Source: Bacteroidota bacterium (lineage in GTDB: Bacteria > Bacteroidota > Bacteroidia > Bacteroidales > CAIXZF01). From it: 64,000 bases of DNA. The stretch's first letter is position 1. The number at the start of each line of letters is the position of its first letter. The notes beneath the pieces are model-generated. The model saw nothing but the letters and a program-made list of their open reading frames with translations. It ran no database searches and was not told where the DNA came from. The stretch covers positions 1 to 64,000 of the forward strand of contig JAKLIX010000011.1 of NCBI GenBank assembly GCA_022709385.1, written 5' to 3'. Position numbers and translations under genes: made by a program. Shown piece after piece: positions 6,606-17,021 of the stretch.

Positions 6606-9140
6606 CTATTCTTCTGCATTTTGCATTGGTTCTGACGCTTCAGTGGTATCATTTTCATTATGAGGCAGGGCATCCTGTTCAGTATCCTCATCCATTTCTA
6701 TCATGGCTGCATCCACTTTTGCCACTGCGGCGATGACATCCTCCTTGAGGTTGATCAGTCTCACGCCCTGGGTAGCCCTTCCGATCTTCCGCAGATCGGC
6801 CACCGGCATCCTGATGATGATCCCTGAACGGTTGATGATCATCAGATCGTCAGTGTCTGTGACATTCTGGATTGCGATTAAGGCACCGGTTTTAGAGGTT
6901 ACATTGATTGTCTTTACGCCTTTACCTCCGCGGTTTGTCACCCTGTAGTCCTCCAGCGGGCTTCTTTTGCCGTAACCATTTTCCGACACCACCAGGATAT
7001 CATAGGCTTTGTTTTCGAGGCAGATCATGCCCACCACTTCATCGTTCTTACCTGAAAGCCTGATTCCGCGAACGCCGGCTGCATTCCGGCCCATCGGCCG
7101 GACGGTTCCTTCATGGAAACGTATGGCACGGCCCGATTTCACCGCCATCACGATCTCACTTTGTCCGTCGGTCAGCCGGGCTTCGAGCAACTGGTCGCTG
7201 TCGTTGATCCGGATGGCGATGATTCCGTTCTGGCGAGGCCTTGAATATGCTTCCAGGGTCGTCTTTTTAATGGTACCTTCCCTGGTGCAGAGGATGATGA
7301 AGTTGTTCCTGAGGTATTCATCATTGTTGAGGTCTTTCAGGTTAATGTAAGCCCTCACTTTATCGCCCGGCTCGATGTTGATCAGGTTCTGGATGGCTCT
7401 TCCCTTGGAAGCCTTACTCCCTTCAGGGATTTCAAATACCCTCATCCAGAAGCATTTGCCCTTTTCTGTGAAAAAGAGCATATAATTATGCATGGAGGCG
7501 ATGAAAAGATGTTCAAGAAAGTCCTCGTCTCTCACATCGGTGCCTCTGGTTCCCCTGCCTCCCCTGTTCTGTCTTTTATATTCCCTTAACAGGGTGCGTT
7601 TGATATAGCCCAGGTGTGAGATCGTAACCACAACGGGTTCATCGGCAATGGTATCTTCGATGCGGAAATCCTGGGCTGAATACTCAATTTCTGTTTTGGG
7701 TTCGTCACCGTGTTTTTCCCTGATCTCTGCCAGTTCGTTCTTGATGATCTCCATCCTGAGATTCACATCTGAAAGGATCAGCCGGTATTTTTCAATTTCT
7801 TTCAGCAGTGCTTCATATTCTTCCCTGATCTTGTCTCTTTCCAGTCCGGTGAGTCTCTGAAGCCTCATATCGAGGATGGCCCTGGCCTGAATTTCACTCA
7901 GGCTGAATGTGGTGATAAGACCGTTGCGGGCATCTTCGGGCGTTGCCGAAGCCCTGATCAGTGCAATCACTTCATCGAGGTGGTCGAGTGCGATGAGCAA
8001 TCCTTCCAGTATATGGGCTCTTTTAAGGGCCTGGTCGAGTTCATATTGCGTCCGGCGGGTAACGACCTCATGACGGTGGTCGACAAAATGTACGATCAGA
8101 TCCTTAAGGTTCAGCATCATCGGCCTCCCTTTGACCAGGGCAACATTATTCACATTGAATGCGGTCTGCAGGGCGGTATTCTGGTAAAGCTTGTTCAGAA
8201 CCACATTGGGGATGGCATCTTTTTTAAGTTCGTAGACGATGCGAATTCCTGATCGGTCGCTTTCATCACGGATATCCGAAATGCCTTCCAGTTTCTTATC
8301 GTTGACCAGATCGGCGGTCTTTTTGATCATTTCCGCTTTGTTGACCTGGTAAGGAATGGAAGTGACGATAATACTGTCCCTTCCTCCTTCCTCCACTTCG
8401 AAGGTGGCTTCTCCCCTGACGACGATCCGTCCGCGGCCTGTCTCATATGCCTCTTTTACACCATCATGACCGTAAATCAATCCGCCGGTGGGAAAATCAG
8501 GCCCTTTAATATACTTGTTAAGCTCGGCTATTGTGATATCGCGGTTATCGATATAGGCAATGATGCCGTCCACCACTTCCCTCAGGTTATGTGGCGGCAT
8601 ATTGGTGGCCATTCCCACTGCAATGCCGGAGGATCCGTTTACCAATAAATTGGGGATCTTGCCCGGCAGAATGGTGGGCTCTTCCAGGCTGTCGTCAAAA
8701 TTTAACTGAAAATCAACGGTTTCCTTGTCGATATCGGCCAACATCTCCTCCGCGATCTTTTTAAGCCTGGCTTCGGTATACCTCATGGCTGCCGGACTGT
8801 CGCCATCGATGGAACCAAAGTTGCCCTGGCCGTCGATCAGGGGGTAACGTAATGACCAGTCCTGCGCCATACGCACCATGGCATCATAAACCGAGGTATC
8901 CCCATGGGGATGGTATTTACCCAGTACTTCCCCCACGATCCTTGCTGATTTTTTATACGGCCTGTTTGAAAGTACGCCCAGGTCGAGCATCCCGTACAAT
9001 ACCCTGCGGTGTACAGGTTTCAATCCGTCGCGAACATCAGGTAAAGCCCTGGATACAATGACCGACATGGAGTAGTCAATGTACGCCGATTTCATCTGGT
9101 TCTCAATGTTTACCTTAATGATCTTTTCTCCTTCTTCCAT
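6606..9140 (-). CDS. gyrA: DNA gyrase subunit A
   Basis: The 844-residue protein is the breakage-reunion subunit of gyrase, which with GyrB introduces negative supercoils. The N-terminal winged-helix region has [16 protein letters not shown] and the quinolone-determining stretch [13 protein letters not shown]; the position equivalent to E. coli Ser83 is Thr82 here. The catalytic tyrosine is Tyr121 in [10 protein letters not shown]. The C-terminal beta-pinwheel carries a GyrA box, QNRGGRG, which separates GyrA from ParC. The C-terminal tail is acidic, as usual. It is monocistronic. A candidate promoter and a 9-bp inverted repeat lie in the spacer shared with divergent clpC. Confidence 0.97.
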   Translation of the reverse strand: MEEGEKIIKVNIENQMKSAYIDYSMSVIVSRALPDVRDGLKPVHRRVLYGMLDLGVLSNRPYKKSARIVGEVLGKYHPHGDTSVYDAMVRMAQDWSLRYPLIDGQGNFGSIDGDSPAAMRYTEARLKKIAEEMLADIDKETVDFQLNFDDSLEEPTILPGKIPNLLVNGSSGIAVGMATNMPPHNLREVVDGIIAYIDNRDITIAELNKYIKGPDFPTGGLIYGHDGVKEAYETGRGRIVVRGEATFEVEEGGRDSIIVTSIPYQVNKAEMIKKTADLVNDKKLEGISDIRDESDRSGIRIVYELKKDAIPNVVLNKLYQNTALQTAFNVNNVALVKGRPMMLNLKDLIVHFVDHRHEVVTRRTQYELDQALKRAHILEGLLIALDHLDEVIALIRASATPEDARNGLITTFSLSEIQARAILDMRLQRLTGLERDKIREEYEALLKEIEKYRLILSDVNLRMEIIKNELAEIREKHGDEPKTEIEYSAQDFRIEDTIADEPVVVTISHLGYIKRTLLREYKRQNRGGRGTRGTDVRDEDFLEHLFIASMHNYMLFFTEKGKCFWMRVFEIPEGSKASKGRAIQNLINIEPGDKVRAYINLKDLNNDEYLRNNFIILCTREGTIKKTTLEAYSRPRQNGIIAIRINDSDQLLEARLTDGQSEIVMAVKSGRAIRFHEGTVRPMGRNAAGVRGIRLSGKNDEVVGMICLENKAYDILVVSENGYGKRSPLEDYRVTNRGGKGVKTINVTSKTGALIAIQNVTDTDDLMIINRSGIIIRMPVADLRKIGRATQGVRLINLKEDVIAAVAKVDAAMIEMDEDTEQDALPHNENDTTEASEPMQNAEE

Positions 9141-9193
9141 AATATTGATAAAACGCTCTTAATGAGGCTATTAAATAAGTTAATTTGCGTTTA

Positions 9194-9225
9194 CGAAAGT
9201 ACGCTTTTTTCATGACCCGGACAAA
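9194..9225 (-). promoter_or_regulatory. candidate gyrA promoter
   Basis: On the minus strand TTTG (9222-9225) is followed after 20 nt by TACTTTCG (9194-9201), a 7-of-8 match to TAnnTTTG. The predicted leader to gyrA is about 50 nt. Confidence 0.4.
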
Positions 9226-9229
9226 GGAA

Positions 9230-9250
9230 TATCCTTAATTTTTAAGGATA
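9230..9250. repeat. 9-bp inverted repeat upstream of gyrA
   Basis: TATCCTTAA and TTAAGGATA are perfect inverted copies around TTT. The element lies immediately upstream of the candidate gyrA -33 box and about 270 nt before clpC, so it could be an operator for either gene. No T-tract follows, so a terminator is less likely. Confidence 0.4.
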
Positions 9251-9518
9251 AACCAAACGATTAGCCACAGACACCCAATACATCATAAGGCTTGATTTGC
9301 TGCTTCCTGCGATGATCGAAGTTTTCAGGGCATGAACCCGCTGTTCCTGGCAATGATTATGAACAATGGCCTGTTGAAAATTCGAAACCCAGACCGGTAA
9401 ATCTCCCCTGCCTGAGTCTAACTTTACGGTGTCTAATCAACATGGTAAGGTTTTTGCAGGGCAACTATTCCAAGATTTTTTTGTTTATTATTTATCAGTC
9501 ACTAATAAACTAATATAT

Positions 9519-12050
9519 ATGGAAGCGAAATTCTCAAAAAGAGTGAAAGATGTCTTGTCTTTCAGCCGTGAGGAAGCGTTGCGACTTGGCAATGATTTCA
9601 TCGGGCTGGAGCATCTTTTTCTCGGCATATTGAGAGAAGGGGAAGGGATGGCCATCCATATGCTAAGTGCTTTTGGTATAGATTTACCTGAGATGAAGCG
9701 GAACATCGAACAATCTATCAGCCGACATACACAACCAGCCCGTTCACTTGAAAACATTCCCCTGGTCAAGCAGGCCGAAAGAGCCCTGAAGCTCACCTAT
9801 CTTGAAGCAAAGCTTTTCAACAGCGAAATGATAGGTACTGAGCACCTTTTGCTTGCAATCATGAAAGATGAAGACAATCTGGTTACCAAAAACCTGGCAG
9901 CAAAAGGGATCACCTATGAGACGCTGAAGGATGAACTCAGGAGTATCCTGAATATGGAAGAAAATATTGAGAAGCAGGATTTTATGGATGAAATACCGGG
10001 TAGTTCCAGCGAGGATGAACCCGAGGAGGAGAAGTCGTTTGGCGGTGCTGCCCGCAAGCCTTCTGACCCCAAGTCCAAAACTCCTGTCATGGATAATTTC
10101 GGAAGGGATCTGACGCGGCTGGCAGAAGAGAAGAAACTTGATCCGATCGTGGGCAGGGAAAAGGAACTGGAGCGTATTGCCCAGATCCTGAGCAGGCGAA
10201 AAAAGAACAATCCCATTTTGATTGGCGAACCCGGTGTGGGGAAATCTGCCATCGCCGAAGGCCTTGCCATTAAAATCGTGGAACGGAAAGTATCCAGGGC
10301 TTTGTTCAACAAGCGGATTTACACCCTGGATCTGGCGTCTCTGGTTGCCGGCACCAAGTACCGGGGCCAGTTCGAAGAAAGGATGAAGGCAGTACTCAAT
10401 GAGCTTGAAAAGAATCCGAACATCATTCTGTTTATTGACGAAATTCATACCATTGTCGGTGCCGGAAATGCTTCCGGTTCGCTGGATGCAAGCAATATGT
10501 TCAAGCCTGCCCTTGCCAGGGGTGATATCCAGTGTATCGGTGCGACCACCCTGGATGAGTACAGGCAGTACATCGAGAAGGACGGGGCGCTTGAAAGGCG
10601 TTTCCAGAAAATTATGGTAGATCCTACCACACCGGATGAAACGATATCCATACTTGAGAACATCAAGGAGAAATACGAGGATCATCATCTGGTATCTTAT
10701 ACGGATGATGCAATCCGGGCATGTGTTTCACTGACTTCCCGGTACATTTCGGACCGTTATTTGCCGGATAAGGCGATTGATGCGCTTGATGAGGCCGGTT
10801 CCAGGGTTCATATCACGCATATTAAGGTACCTTCCGAGATCATTGCAATTGAAAATCAGATCGAAGAGGCGCGCGGACAGAAAACCAGGGCGATCACCAG
10901 CCAGAAATTTGAAGAGGCTGCTAAATGCAGGGATATCGAACGCAAGCTTCAGAATGAGCTTGAGAAGATGAAAAAGATATGGGAGGATGAATCCCGGCAA
11001 AACAAGGAATTGGTTGATGAAGAAGATGTTGCGGAGGTTGTTGCCATGATGACGGGCATACCGGTCCAGCGGATCGCCCAGAACGAAAGCAACAGGCTGA
11101 TCAACATGGAGGTTGATCTTGAAGGTTCCGTTATTGGCCAGGATGAGGCCATTCTCAAAGTGGTAAAGGCGATCCGGAGAAACAGGGCCGGCCTCAAGGA
11201 TCCCAACAAGCCTATTGGTACGTTTATTTTTCTGGGACCGACAGGCGTGGGCAAAACCCACCTTGCCAAGGTCCTGGCCCGTTATCTTTTCGATACCGAA
11301 GACGCACTGATCCGCATCGACATGAGCGAATACATGGAGAAGTTCGCCGTCTCACGCCTTGTGGGAGCTCCTCCGGGCTATGTGGGCTATGAGGAAGGAG
11401 GGCAGCTCACCGAGAAGGTCAGGAGAAAGCCTTACTCTATCGTTCTGCTGGATGAAATTGAAAAGGCTCATCCGGATGTATTCCACATTCTGCTGCAGGT
11501 GCTCGACGATGGCGTTCTTACCGACAGCTATGGCAGAAGGGTTGATTTCAAGAATACGATCGTGATCATGACTTCCAACATCGGCTCCCGCCAGTTGAAG
11601 GATTTCGGCGACGGGGTTGGATTTCAGACCTCCGCACGCAAGGCTTCTGCCGTAGAACATGCCCGCAGCGTAATTGAGAACGCGCTGAAGAAAACTTTTG
11701 CTCCCGAATTTCTGAACAGGATAGACGACGTGGTGATTTTCGATCCGCTCGAAATTGAGGATATCCACAAGATCATCGATATTGAACTCAAAAACGTTTT
11801 CAGCAGGGTTCAGTCACTTGGTTATAAACTGGAACTGACTGATGCCGCCAAGCAGTTTATCATAGATAAAGGCTGGGATCCCAATTTTGGCGCCAGGCCG
11901 CTGAAAAGAGCCATACAAAAATACGTGGAAGACCTGCTTGCCGAGGAGATCATCAAGAGCAAACCTCAGGAAAATACGGTATTGACCGTTGACTATGATG
12001 AGTCCGGATCAGAAATGAGTGTACGGATTCACCATGAAGAAATCAGCTGA
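9519..12050 (+). CDS. clpC: ATP-dependent Clp protease ATP-binding subunit ClpC
   Basis: This 843-residue Hsp100 unfoldase feeds substrates to ClpP. It has two N-terminal Clp-N repeats (residues about 1-145), a first AAA+ module with Walker [10 protein letters not shown] and Walker B LFIDEIH, a UVR-like coiled segment between the modules, a second AAA+ module with [12 protein letters not shown] and [10 protein letters not shown], and a C-terminal D2-small domain. The UVR segment and the double Clp-N mark ClpC rather than ClpB. The open frame extends to 9429, but homologues begin at [16 protein letters not shown], which fits ATG 9519. It converges on the acyl-CoA dehydrogenase gene with an 8-nt gap. 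Confidence 0.95.
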   Translation: MEAKFSKRVKDVLSFSREEALRLGNDFIGLEHLFLGILREGEGMAIHMLSAFGIDLPEMKRNIEQSISRHTQPARSLENIPLVKQAERALKLTYLEAKLFNSEMIGTEHLLLAIMKDEDNLVTKNLAAKGITYETLKDELRSILNMEENIEKQDFMDEIPGSSSEDEPEEEKSFGGAARKPSDPKSKTPVMDNFGRDLTRLAEEKKLDPIVGREKELERIAQILSRRKKNNPILIGEPGVGKSAIAEGLAIKIVERKVSRALFNKRIYTLDLASLVAGTKYRGQFEERMKAVLNELEKNPNIILFIDEIHTIVGAGNASGSLDASNMFKPALARGDIQCIGATTLDEYRQYIEKDGALERRFQKIMVDPTTPDETISILENIKEKYEDHHLVSYTDDAIRACVSLTSRYISDRYLPDKAIDALDEAGSRVHITHIKVPSEIIAIENQIEEARGQKTRAITSQKFEEAAKCRDIERKLQNELEKMKKIWEDESRQNKELVDEEDVAEVVAMMTGIPVQRIAQNESNRLINMEVDLEGSVIGQDEAILKVVKAIRRNRAGLKDPNKPIGTFIFLGPTGVGKTHLAKVLARYLFDTEDALIRIDMSEYMEKFAVSRLVGAPPGYVGYEEGGQLTEKVRRKPYSIVLLDEIEKAHPDVFHILLQVLDDGVLTDSYGRRVDFKNTIVIMTSNIGSRQLKDFGDGVGFQTSARKASAVEHARSVIENALKKTFAPEFLNRIDDVVIFDPLEIEDIHKIIDIELKNVFSRVQSLGYKLELTDAAKQFIIDKGWDPNFGARPLKRAIQKYVEDLLAEEIIKSKPQENTVLTVDYDESGSEMSVRIHHEEIS

Positions 12051-12058
12051 AACGGGGG

Positions 12059-13837
12059 TCAGAACTGGTAGCTGTTTTCTTCAATAAGTTTTGCGGCGAT
12101 CCTTCTTCTGGCTTCTTTTACGTTCATCGCACCGGTTTTCAGCAGGATATCGCAGGCCCGTATCAGCTTATCCGCCTTGTCAGCCTCAGCAAAAGAATGA
12201 ATGGCCTCATATGCCATTTTATGAAGCAATGCTGCTGCATCGAACACATTCACATCGAGTATATCCCGGTACAGTTCCTGCACGCCCGAAAGGCTTTCCT
12301 TTTTCTGAAGCCTGTAAAGCAGGGACTCGCTGACATAGGTTTCCATCATCATGTCCGACAGGTTGTTCATAATCTCCTGTTCTTTCACCAGCTTATTGTC
12401 AAAATGGGAGGTTAGGGCATGGATGATCAGCAGGATGGCTTTTTTGTAGTTCCCGATAATCCTGTATTTTGATTCAAAATAGGATAAGTCTCCGCCTGTG
12501 TGGACCTCCAGGCTGTCGATTTCTGCCATGAGCGCTGCAGCCGGTCCTGCCAGATCGAATTCGCCTTTCTGTGCTTTTTTAATGGCGGTGTCAACGACAA
12601 GCAGGCGGTTGATTTCATTGGTACCCTCGAAGATGCGGTTGATCCTGGAATCACGGTAACCCCTTTCCACTGCCATTTCGGCAGAATACCCCATCCCTCC
12701 GTGGATTTGAACGGCTTCATCGATCACATAGTCAAGCACTTCAGAGCCTACTACTTTCATTATGGCAGCCTCAACCGCATAGTGGCTGATGCCCTCAATA
12801 CTCGCTTTGCCTTTTTCCATGCCCGCTGCAAGATTCTTCTCTATTTGCCGGTCTATATCACTGCTTAATCTGTAGATGGCTGATTCGAGGGCATAAGTGC
12901 GTATTACCTGCTGGGCGAGTTTGTATTGAATGGCACCGAATGTGGAGATCAGTACGCCGAATTGTTTCCTTTCGTTTGCGTATTGAACGGAGTCGTTGAT
13001 AGCTTTCTTGGCGGCGCCCAGCACATTGGCGCCCAGTTTGATGCGACCCATGTGAAGAATGCTCAACGCGATTCTGAAACCTTCTCCCCTTTTTCCGAGC
13101 AGGTTCCCGACGGGCACTTTCACATCATTATAAAAGATCTGTGCGGTACTCGAACCTTTAATCCCCATCTTTTTTTCATCCGGAGCGATCACCACACCCG
13201 GATAATCCTTTTCAACGATAAAGGCACTGAGTACCCTGTCGTTGTCAATTTTGGCGAAAACAGTCTGCACATCCGCGAATCCTGCATTGGTGATCCACAT
13301 CTTCTGCCCGTTCAGAATGTAATGTTGGCCGTCGTCCGCCAACCTGGCATTGGTTTTACCGGAATTGGCGTCGCTGCCTGCACCAGGTTCAGTCAGACAG
13401 TACGCTCCAATGATTTCTCCTGTGGCCAGGCGGCTTACATATTTTTCACGCTGAAAGTCATTTCCGTAATACATGATGGGCAGGGTTCCTATACCGCAGT
13501 GTGCCATGAAAGCCACTGAAAATGAATAACCTGCCCCTACCCTTTCGGCTGCAAGCATCTGAGTTACAAAGTTCTGTCCGAAGCCGTTCAGCTCTTCCGG
13601 AAGGGAGATGCCCATCAACCCCAATTCCCCTGACTTTTTCAGAATTTCCTGCATCTTGAGGATATCCGGGCTGTCGAGCTGGTCGAGATGAGGATAAACT
13701 TCTGTTTTCAGAAAGTCATCAATGGTCTGGGCGATCATGGTCTGTTCTTCATTGAATTCTTCCGGAATGAATACATCCCGGTAGTCGGCTTCTGCTACCA
13801 GGAATTCACCGCTTGAGAGAGTCTGTTTCTGTTCCAT
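12059..13837 (-). CDS. acyl-CoA dehydrogenase with C-terminal extension
   Basis: The 592-residue FAD enzyme oxidises acyl-CoA to trans-2-enoyl-CoA. It shows the dehydrogenase N-terminal helices, YCLTEPGAGSDA (substrate/FAD loop), MGIKGSSTAQIFYNDVKVP, the IHGGMGY motif, and IFEGTNEINRL, which carries the glutamate base. An extra segment of about 170 residues after the catalytic core resembles VLCAD/ACAD9-type enzymes. It is the last gene of a tightly spaced operon after etfB, etfA and two Fe-S proteins, so its electrons almost certainly go to the co-encoded ETF. Chain-length preference is not readable. Confidence 0.9.
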   Translation of the reverse strand: MEQKQTLSSGEFLVAEADYRDVFIPEEFNEEQTMIAQTIDDFLKTEVYPHLDQLDSPDILKMQEILKKSGELGLMGISLPEELNGFGQNFVTQMLAAERVGAGYSFSVAFMAHCGIGTLPIMYYGNDFQREKYVSRLATGEIIGAYCLTEPGAGSDANSGKTNARLADDGQHYILNGQKMWITNAGFADVQTVFAKIDNDRVLSAFIVEKDYPGVVIAPDEKKMGIKGSSTAQIFYNDVKVPVGNLLGKRGEGFRIALSILHMGRIKLGANVLGAAKKAINDSVQYANERKQFGVLISTFGAIQYKLAQQVIRTYALESAIYRLSSDIDRQIEKNLAAGMEKGKASIEGISHYAVEAAIMKVVGSEVLDYVIDEAVQIHGGMGYSAEMAVERGYRDSRINRIFEGTNEINRLLVVDTAIKKAQKGEFDLAGPAAALMAEIDSLEVHTGGDLSYFESKYRIIGNYKKAILLIIHALTSHFDNKLVKEQEIMNNLSDMMMETYVSESLLYRLQKKESLSGVQELYRDILDVNVFDAAALLHKMAYEAIHSFAEADKADKLIRACDILLKTGAMNVKEARRRIAAKLIEENSYQF

Positions 13838-13878
13838 GGATTTTTTATGATTATAAATAAGAATGTTGCTGTTGTTTG

Positions 13879-14670
13879 TCAGATCCCGAGGTTCAATGCA
13901 ATCAGTTCTGCAATATCAAGATTGTCGAGTTGCTGTTCTCTGTTCTTGTATTTTATGCCGTCGGTAAGCATGGTCATGCAAAACGGGCATGCACTGACCA
14001 CCGTTGCTGCACGGGTTTCAAGCACATCTTCGATTCTTTCGATAAACACTTCTTTCTTACCTGCTTCAGCTTCTTTAAACATTTGTGCTCCTCCCGCACC
14101 GCAGCAGAGGGCATGACTTTTATTTCTTTTCATTTCTACAAGACTGATACCCAATGACTTTATAATCGTTCTGGGTTCTTCGTAGATATTGTTGGCTCTC
14201 CCAAGATAGCAAGGATCATGGTAGGTCATCCTTTTCTCCGGGAGATTGCTGTGCTTGCCTTCCTGAAACAGACGGGAGCGGTGCCGGAGCATAAAAGCGG
14301 TGTAATGAATCACTTCGAACTCCCCGCCTAAATCCGGATATTCGTTCAGAAAAATGTTATAACAATGCGGGCATGTCGTGATAATTTTCCTGATATGATA
14401 TTTGCGGAAGAGCGCGATGTTCTGCATGGCCTGTATCTGGTATAGCATTTCATTACCGGCTCTCCTGGCGGGATCTCCGGTACAGCTTTCTTCCTGACCC
14501 AGCACTGCATAATCAGTTTCGAGGAAATGCAATATTTTGGTAAAAGCCCGGCTAACTTTGCGGTACCTGTCGTCGAAGGCTCCGGCACATCCCACCCAGT
14601 AAAGATACTCAGGTTGTTTACCCCTGGCATGGCATTCGGCCATCACTGGTATTTCCAGTTGTTGTATCAT
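13879..14670 (-). CDS. CCG-domain (Fe-S)-binding protein, HdrB/GlpC-like
   Basis: The 263-residue soluble protein has a cysteine-rich CCG layout: YWVGCAGAFD with SCTGDPARR in the first half, and CPHCYN, DPCYLGR and ALCCGAGGA in the second, followed by SACPFCM. Such domains bind Fe-S clusters in heterodisulfide reductase B, glycolate oxidase GlcF and related redox complexes. The first CCG copy is degenerate (SCTGD). It follows the membrane Fe-S protein by 11 nt and precedes the acyl-CoA dehydrogenase by 41 nt. Together these look like a split version of the ETF:membrane oxidoreductase (EMO) that takes electrons from ETF to quinone; that role is inferred from context. Confidence 0.82.
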   Translation of the reverse strand: MIQQLEIPVMAECHARGKQPEYLYWVGCAGAFDDRYRKVSRAFTKILHFLETDYAVLGQEESCTGDPARRAGNEMLYQIQAMQNIALFRKYHIRKIITTCPHCYNIFLNEYPDLGGEFEVIHYTAFMLRHRSRLFQEGKHSNLPEKRMTYHDPCYLGRANNIYEEPRTIIKSLGISLVEMKRNKSHALCCGAGGAQMFKEAEAGKKEVFIERIEDVLETRAATVVSACPFCMTMLTDGIKYKNREQQLDNLDIAELIALNLGI

Positions 14671-14681
14671 CTCATGGGTAC

Positions 14682-15995
14682 TTAGTTAGTGTTGATTTCG
14701 AGTCCCTGGGCCCATAGCATCCGGTCTTCGTTTGAAAACTGCCATGGAGCGCCATTGTTTTCAATACATGCAAACATTGTCTTGATCCCACCCGGAGCAG
14801 CACCTTCTTCCAGCACCAGGTAACGGCGCATATCCACGATAAGGGTGGGATGGTTAATGTTCACCGGGCATTCCCTTGCGCAGGCATTGCAGGTAGTGCA
14901 GGCCCACAGTTCTTCTTCACTGATGAAATTCCTCAGAAGGAAATGGTCGCCGGGAGCTTTCTCCCTGCCTGTAAGCAGTCCGGGAGCTCTTTCCTTCATC
15001 CTGGCCCTGACGTCCATCAATATTTTCCGCGGAGAAAGCATTTTTCCTGTAATACTGGCCGGGCACACGGAGGTACATCTCCCGCATTCCGTGCAGGCCA
15101 GCGAATCGAGGTAGTTTTTCCAGCTGATGTCTTCCACATCCTTCACTCCGAACCTGGAGGGAGTGCTCATGTCCTGGCCGGCAACTGTTTCAGGATTCAG
15201 CATCAGGTTCACCTCCCTGGTGATACTGTCCATATGGCTGAGCTTTCCGAGGGGTTCAAGCCTTGAGAGGTAAACATTGGGGACGGACATGAACACGTGA
15301 AAATGTTTTGAATACGGAAGAATGTTCGCAAACAGGAGGATAAGCAGGATATGGAGCCACCAGAAAAATTCGTAACAGGCGGGAGATGCGGCTTGCTGGA
15401 GGCCGGCATGGATCGCAAACCTGGCACTGAAGGGGTAAAGTGCAAGCATGCCCGCCATTCCGTTTTCATCCTGTTGCAGCACATGGAAAACATTCATCCC
15501 GTTGAGACTGATCATCAGTATCAGGATCAGGCCCAGCGCAATATTGGCATCGATATGGGAATTGTGTTTCATTTCAATCCCTTCAAATCTCTTGATTCTG
15601 TGGAACAAGCGTCTTACCAGGAAAAAAATGATGGAGATGCTGACCAGTACGGCAAAGATGTCGGCGGAGGCGATGAACAGCGTCCGGATGAAGCCCAGTC
15701 CCGACAGTGAGCCGTGCCTGCCGCTGAGTCCGTCGATGGTCATCTCCACCGTTCCAAAGAGAATGATGCAAAATCCCCAGAATACCAGCGCGTGAAACAG
15801 GCCGGTAACGGGTCGCCTGAAAATCCTGCTCTGGGCAATGGCAACCCTGCCCATTATAACAAGGCGGCGGAAATGCTCACTGATCCGGTATCTTCCCTGT
15901 GTCATCCTGAAGCAGCGTGCCAGTCGCACCGTCGTAAGAGCAAGCGGTATAAGCGACAGCAGCAGGATCAGTGCAAATGCCAGTTGTTTAGACAT
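14682..15995 (-). CDS. membrane b-type cytochrome/2[4Fe-4S] protein, EMO-like
   Basis: The 437-residue protein has an N-terminal membrane part (about residues 1-230, five or so helices, with histidines in FHALVFWGF and LHILLILLF) resembling HdrE/NarI gamma subunits that hold heme b. The C-terminal part has two ferredoxin-type motifs: CTECGRCTSVCP and CTTCNACARECP. Start choice: a TTG at 16028 would abut the etfA stop, but ATG 15995 gives a clean N-terminal helix (MSKQLAFALILLLSL). With the downstream CCG protein it probably forms the membrane oxidoreductase that transfers ETF electrons to menaquinone. Family assignment is good; the physiological acceptor is inferred. Confidence 0.85.
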   Translation of the reverse strand: MSKQLAFALILLLSLIPLALTTVRLARCFRMTQGRYRISEHFRRLVIMGRVAIAQSRIFRRPVTGLFHALVFWGFCIILFGTVEMTIDGLSGRHGSLSGLGFIRTLFIASADIFAVLVSISIIFFLVRRLFHRIKRFEGIEMKHNSHIDANIALGLILILMISLNGMNVFHVLQQDENGMAGMLALYPFSARFAIHAGLQQAASPACYEFFWWLHILLILLFANILPYSKHFHVFMSVPNVYLSRLEPLGKLSHMDSITREVNLMLNPETVAGQDMSTPSRFGVKDVEDISWKNYLDSLACTECGRCTSVCPASITGKMLSPRKILMDVRARMKERAPGLLTGREKAPGDHFLLRNFISEEELWACTTCNACARECPVNINHPTLIVDMRRYLVLEEGAAPGGIKTMFACIENNGAPWQFSNEDRMLWAQGLEINTN

Positions 15996-16028
15996 GAGGA
16001 AGGCTGGGATAAATTGTACGGCAGTCAA

Positions 16029-17000
16029 TTACTTTCCCTTCACTTCCCGGATCGCCTCAACCAGTTTTGGCAGGATCTTCTGGGCATCGCCGATAATTCC
16101 GTACTGGGCGGCCTCGAAAATGGGAGCATCTTTGTCGGTATTGATGGCCACGATGTATTTGCTTGAACTCACGCCGGCCAGGTGTTGTGTGGCTCCACTG
16201 ATTCCCACCGCAATATACAGATTGGGTGCGATGATCTTTCCCGTTTGACCCGTATGTTCGTCATGTGAACGCCAGCCCTCATCTGATACCGGCCTGGAAC
16301 AGGCTGTGGCTCCACCGAGCAGTTGTGCCATTTCTTCGATGGGTGCCCAGTTGTCGGGCGATTTCATGCCCCTGCCGCCTGAAACCACGATGTCGGCATC
16401 CGTCAGCAGGATTTTACCACTGGATTTAGAAACATTGCGTACTTCTGTTTTTGCGCAGGCTTCAATGCCCGAAACCGGGAAATCCTCGATAAGGACTGAT
16501 TTGGGAGCTTCTGCAAGTCCGAATGAATTTTGGGCAAGCGTCAGAACCCTGACCGGCGACAGGATTTTCAGGTGGGCAAAGGCATTACCGGAATAAGCTT
16601 TTTTATAGACCACAAATGGTTCCGTACTCAGCGGAAGTTTCGATACACCCGCACCCAATCCTGCTTTCAGCCTTACTGCCAGCCGGGGTGCCACCGCCTT
16701 TCCGGTGTTGTTGTTGGAGATCACGACCGCCACCGCATTTTCTGCCTTTGCAACCTCATGAAGCACCAGGGCATAAGCCTGACTGTCCAGTATCTTTAAA
16801 TCATCCCTGTTGATATTCAGGATCTTATCAGCACCATAGCTGCTCAGCCTGCCAAGTTCCTCCCGCCCCACCGAGCCGATAGAAACGGCCACAGTCCGGG
16901 TCTGCAGCATTTCAGCAAGCTTGTTTCCGTATGATACGAGTTCAAAGCTGAGCTTCTTGAACTTCCCTTCCCAGTTTTCTACAAATACCAATACTGACAT
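16029..17000 (-). CDS. etfA: electron transfer flavoprotein subunit alpha
   Basis: The 323-residue FAD-binding subunit of ETF has the ETF alpha/beta N-terminal domain and the C-terminal FAD domain with VVSGGRGMKSPDNW, SRPVSDEGW, HEHTGQTGK-like DEHTGQTGK, and the signature IAVGISGATQHLAG followed by AINTDKDAPIF. Its partner is EtfB, encoded 21 nt upstream. It accepts electrons from the acyl-CoA dehydrogenase at the end of the operon and probably hands them to the membrane Fe-S protein encoded next. Confidence 0.95.
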   Translation of the reverse strand: MSVLVFVENWEGKFKKLSFELVSYGNKLAEMLQTRTVAVSIGSVGREELGRLSSYGADKILNINRDDLKILDSQAYALVLHEVAKAENAVAVVISNNNTGKAVAPRLAVRLKAGLGAGVSKLPLSTEPFVVYKKAYSGNAFAHLKILSPVRVLTLAQNSFGLAEAPKSVLIEDFPVSGIEACAKTEVRNVSKSSGKILLTDADIVVSGGRGMKSPDNWAPIEEMAQLLGGATACSRPVSDEGWRSHDEHTGQTGKIIAPNLYIAVGISGATQHLAGVSSSKYIVAINTDKDAPIFEAAQYGIIGDAQKILPKLVEAIREVKGK

Positions 17001-17021
17001 ATATCGTATTTTTAATTATTA

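Larger units (their letters stand above)
9141..9518. other. 378-nt divergent gyrA/clpC spacer
   Basis: I see no protein or recognisable RNA gene here. It holds the candidate gyrA promoter, a 9-bp inverted repeat at 9230-9250, and the clpC leader. A weak TAACTTTA (-7-like) lies at 9419-9426, about 90 nt before the chosen clpC start. Confidence 0.5.

Noticed and set aside
9429..9518. N-terminal extension of ClpC from 9429
   Set aside because: The extra 30 residues do not resemble a Clp-N domain and homologues start at [11 protein letters not shown].
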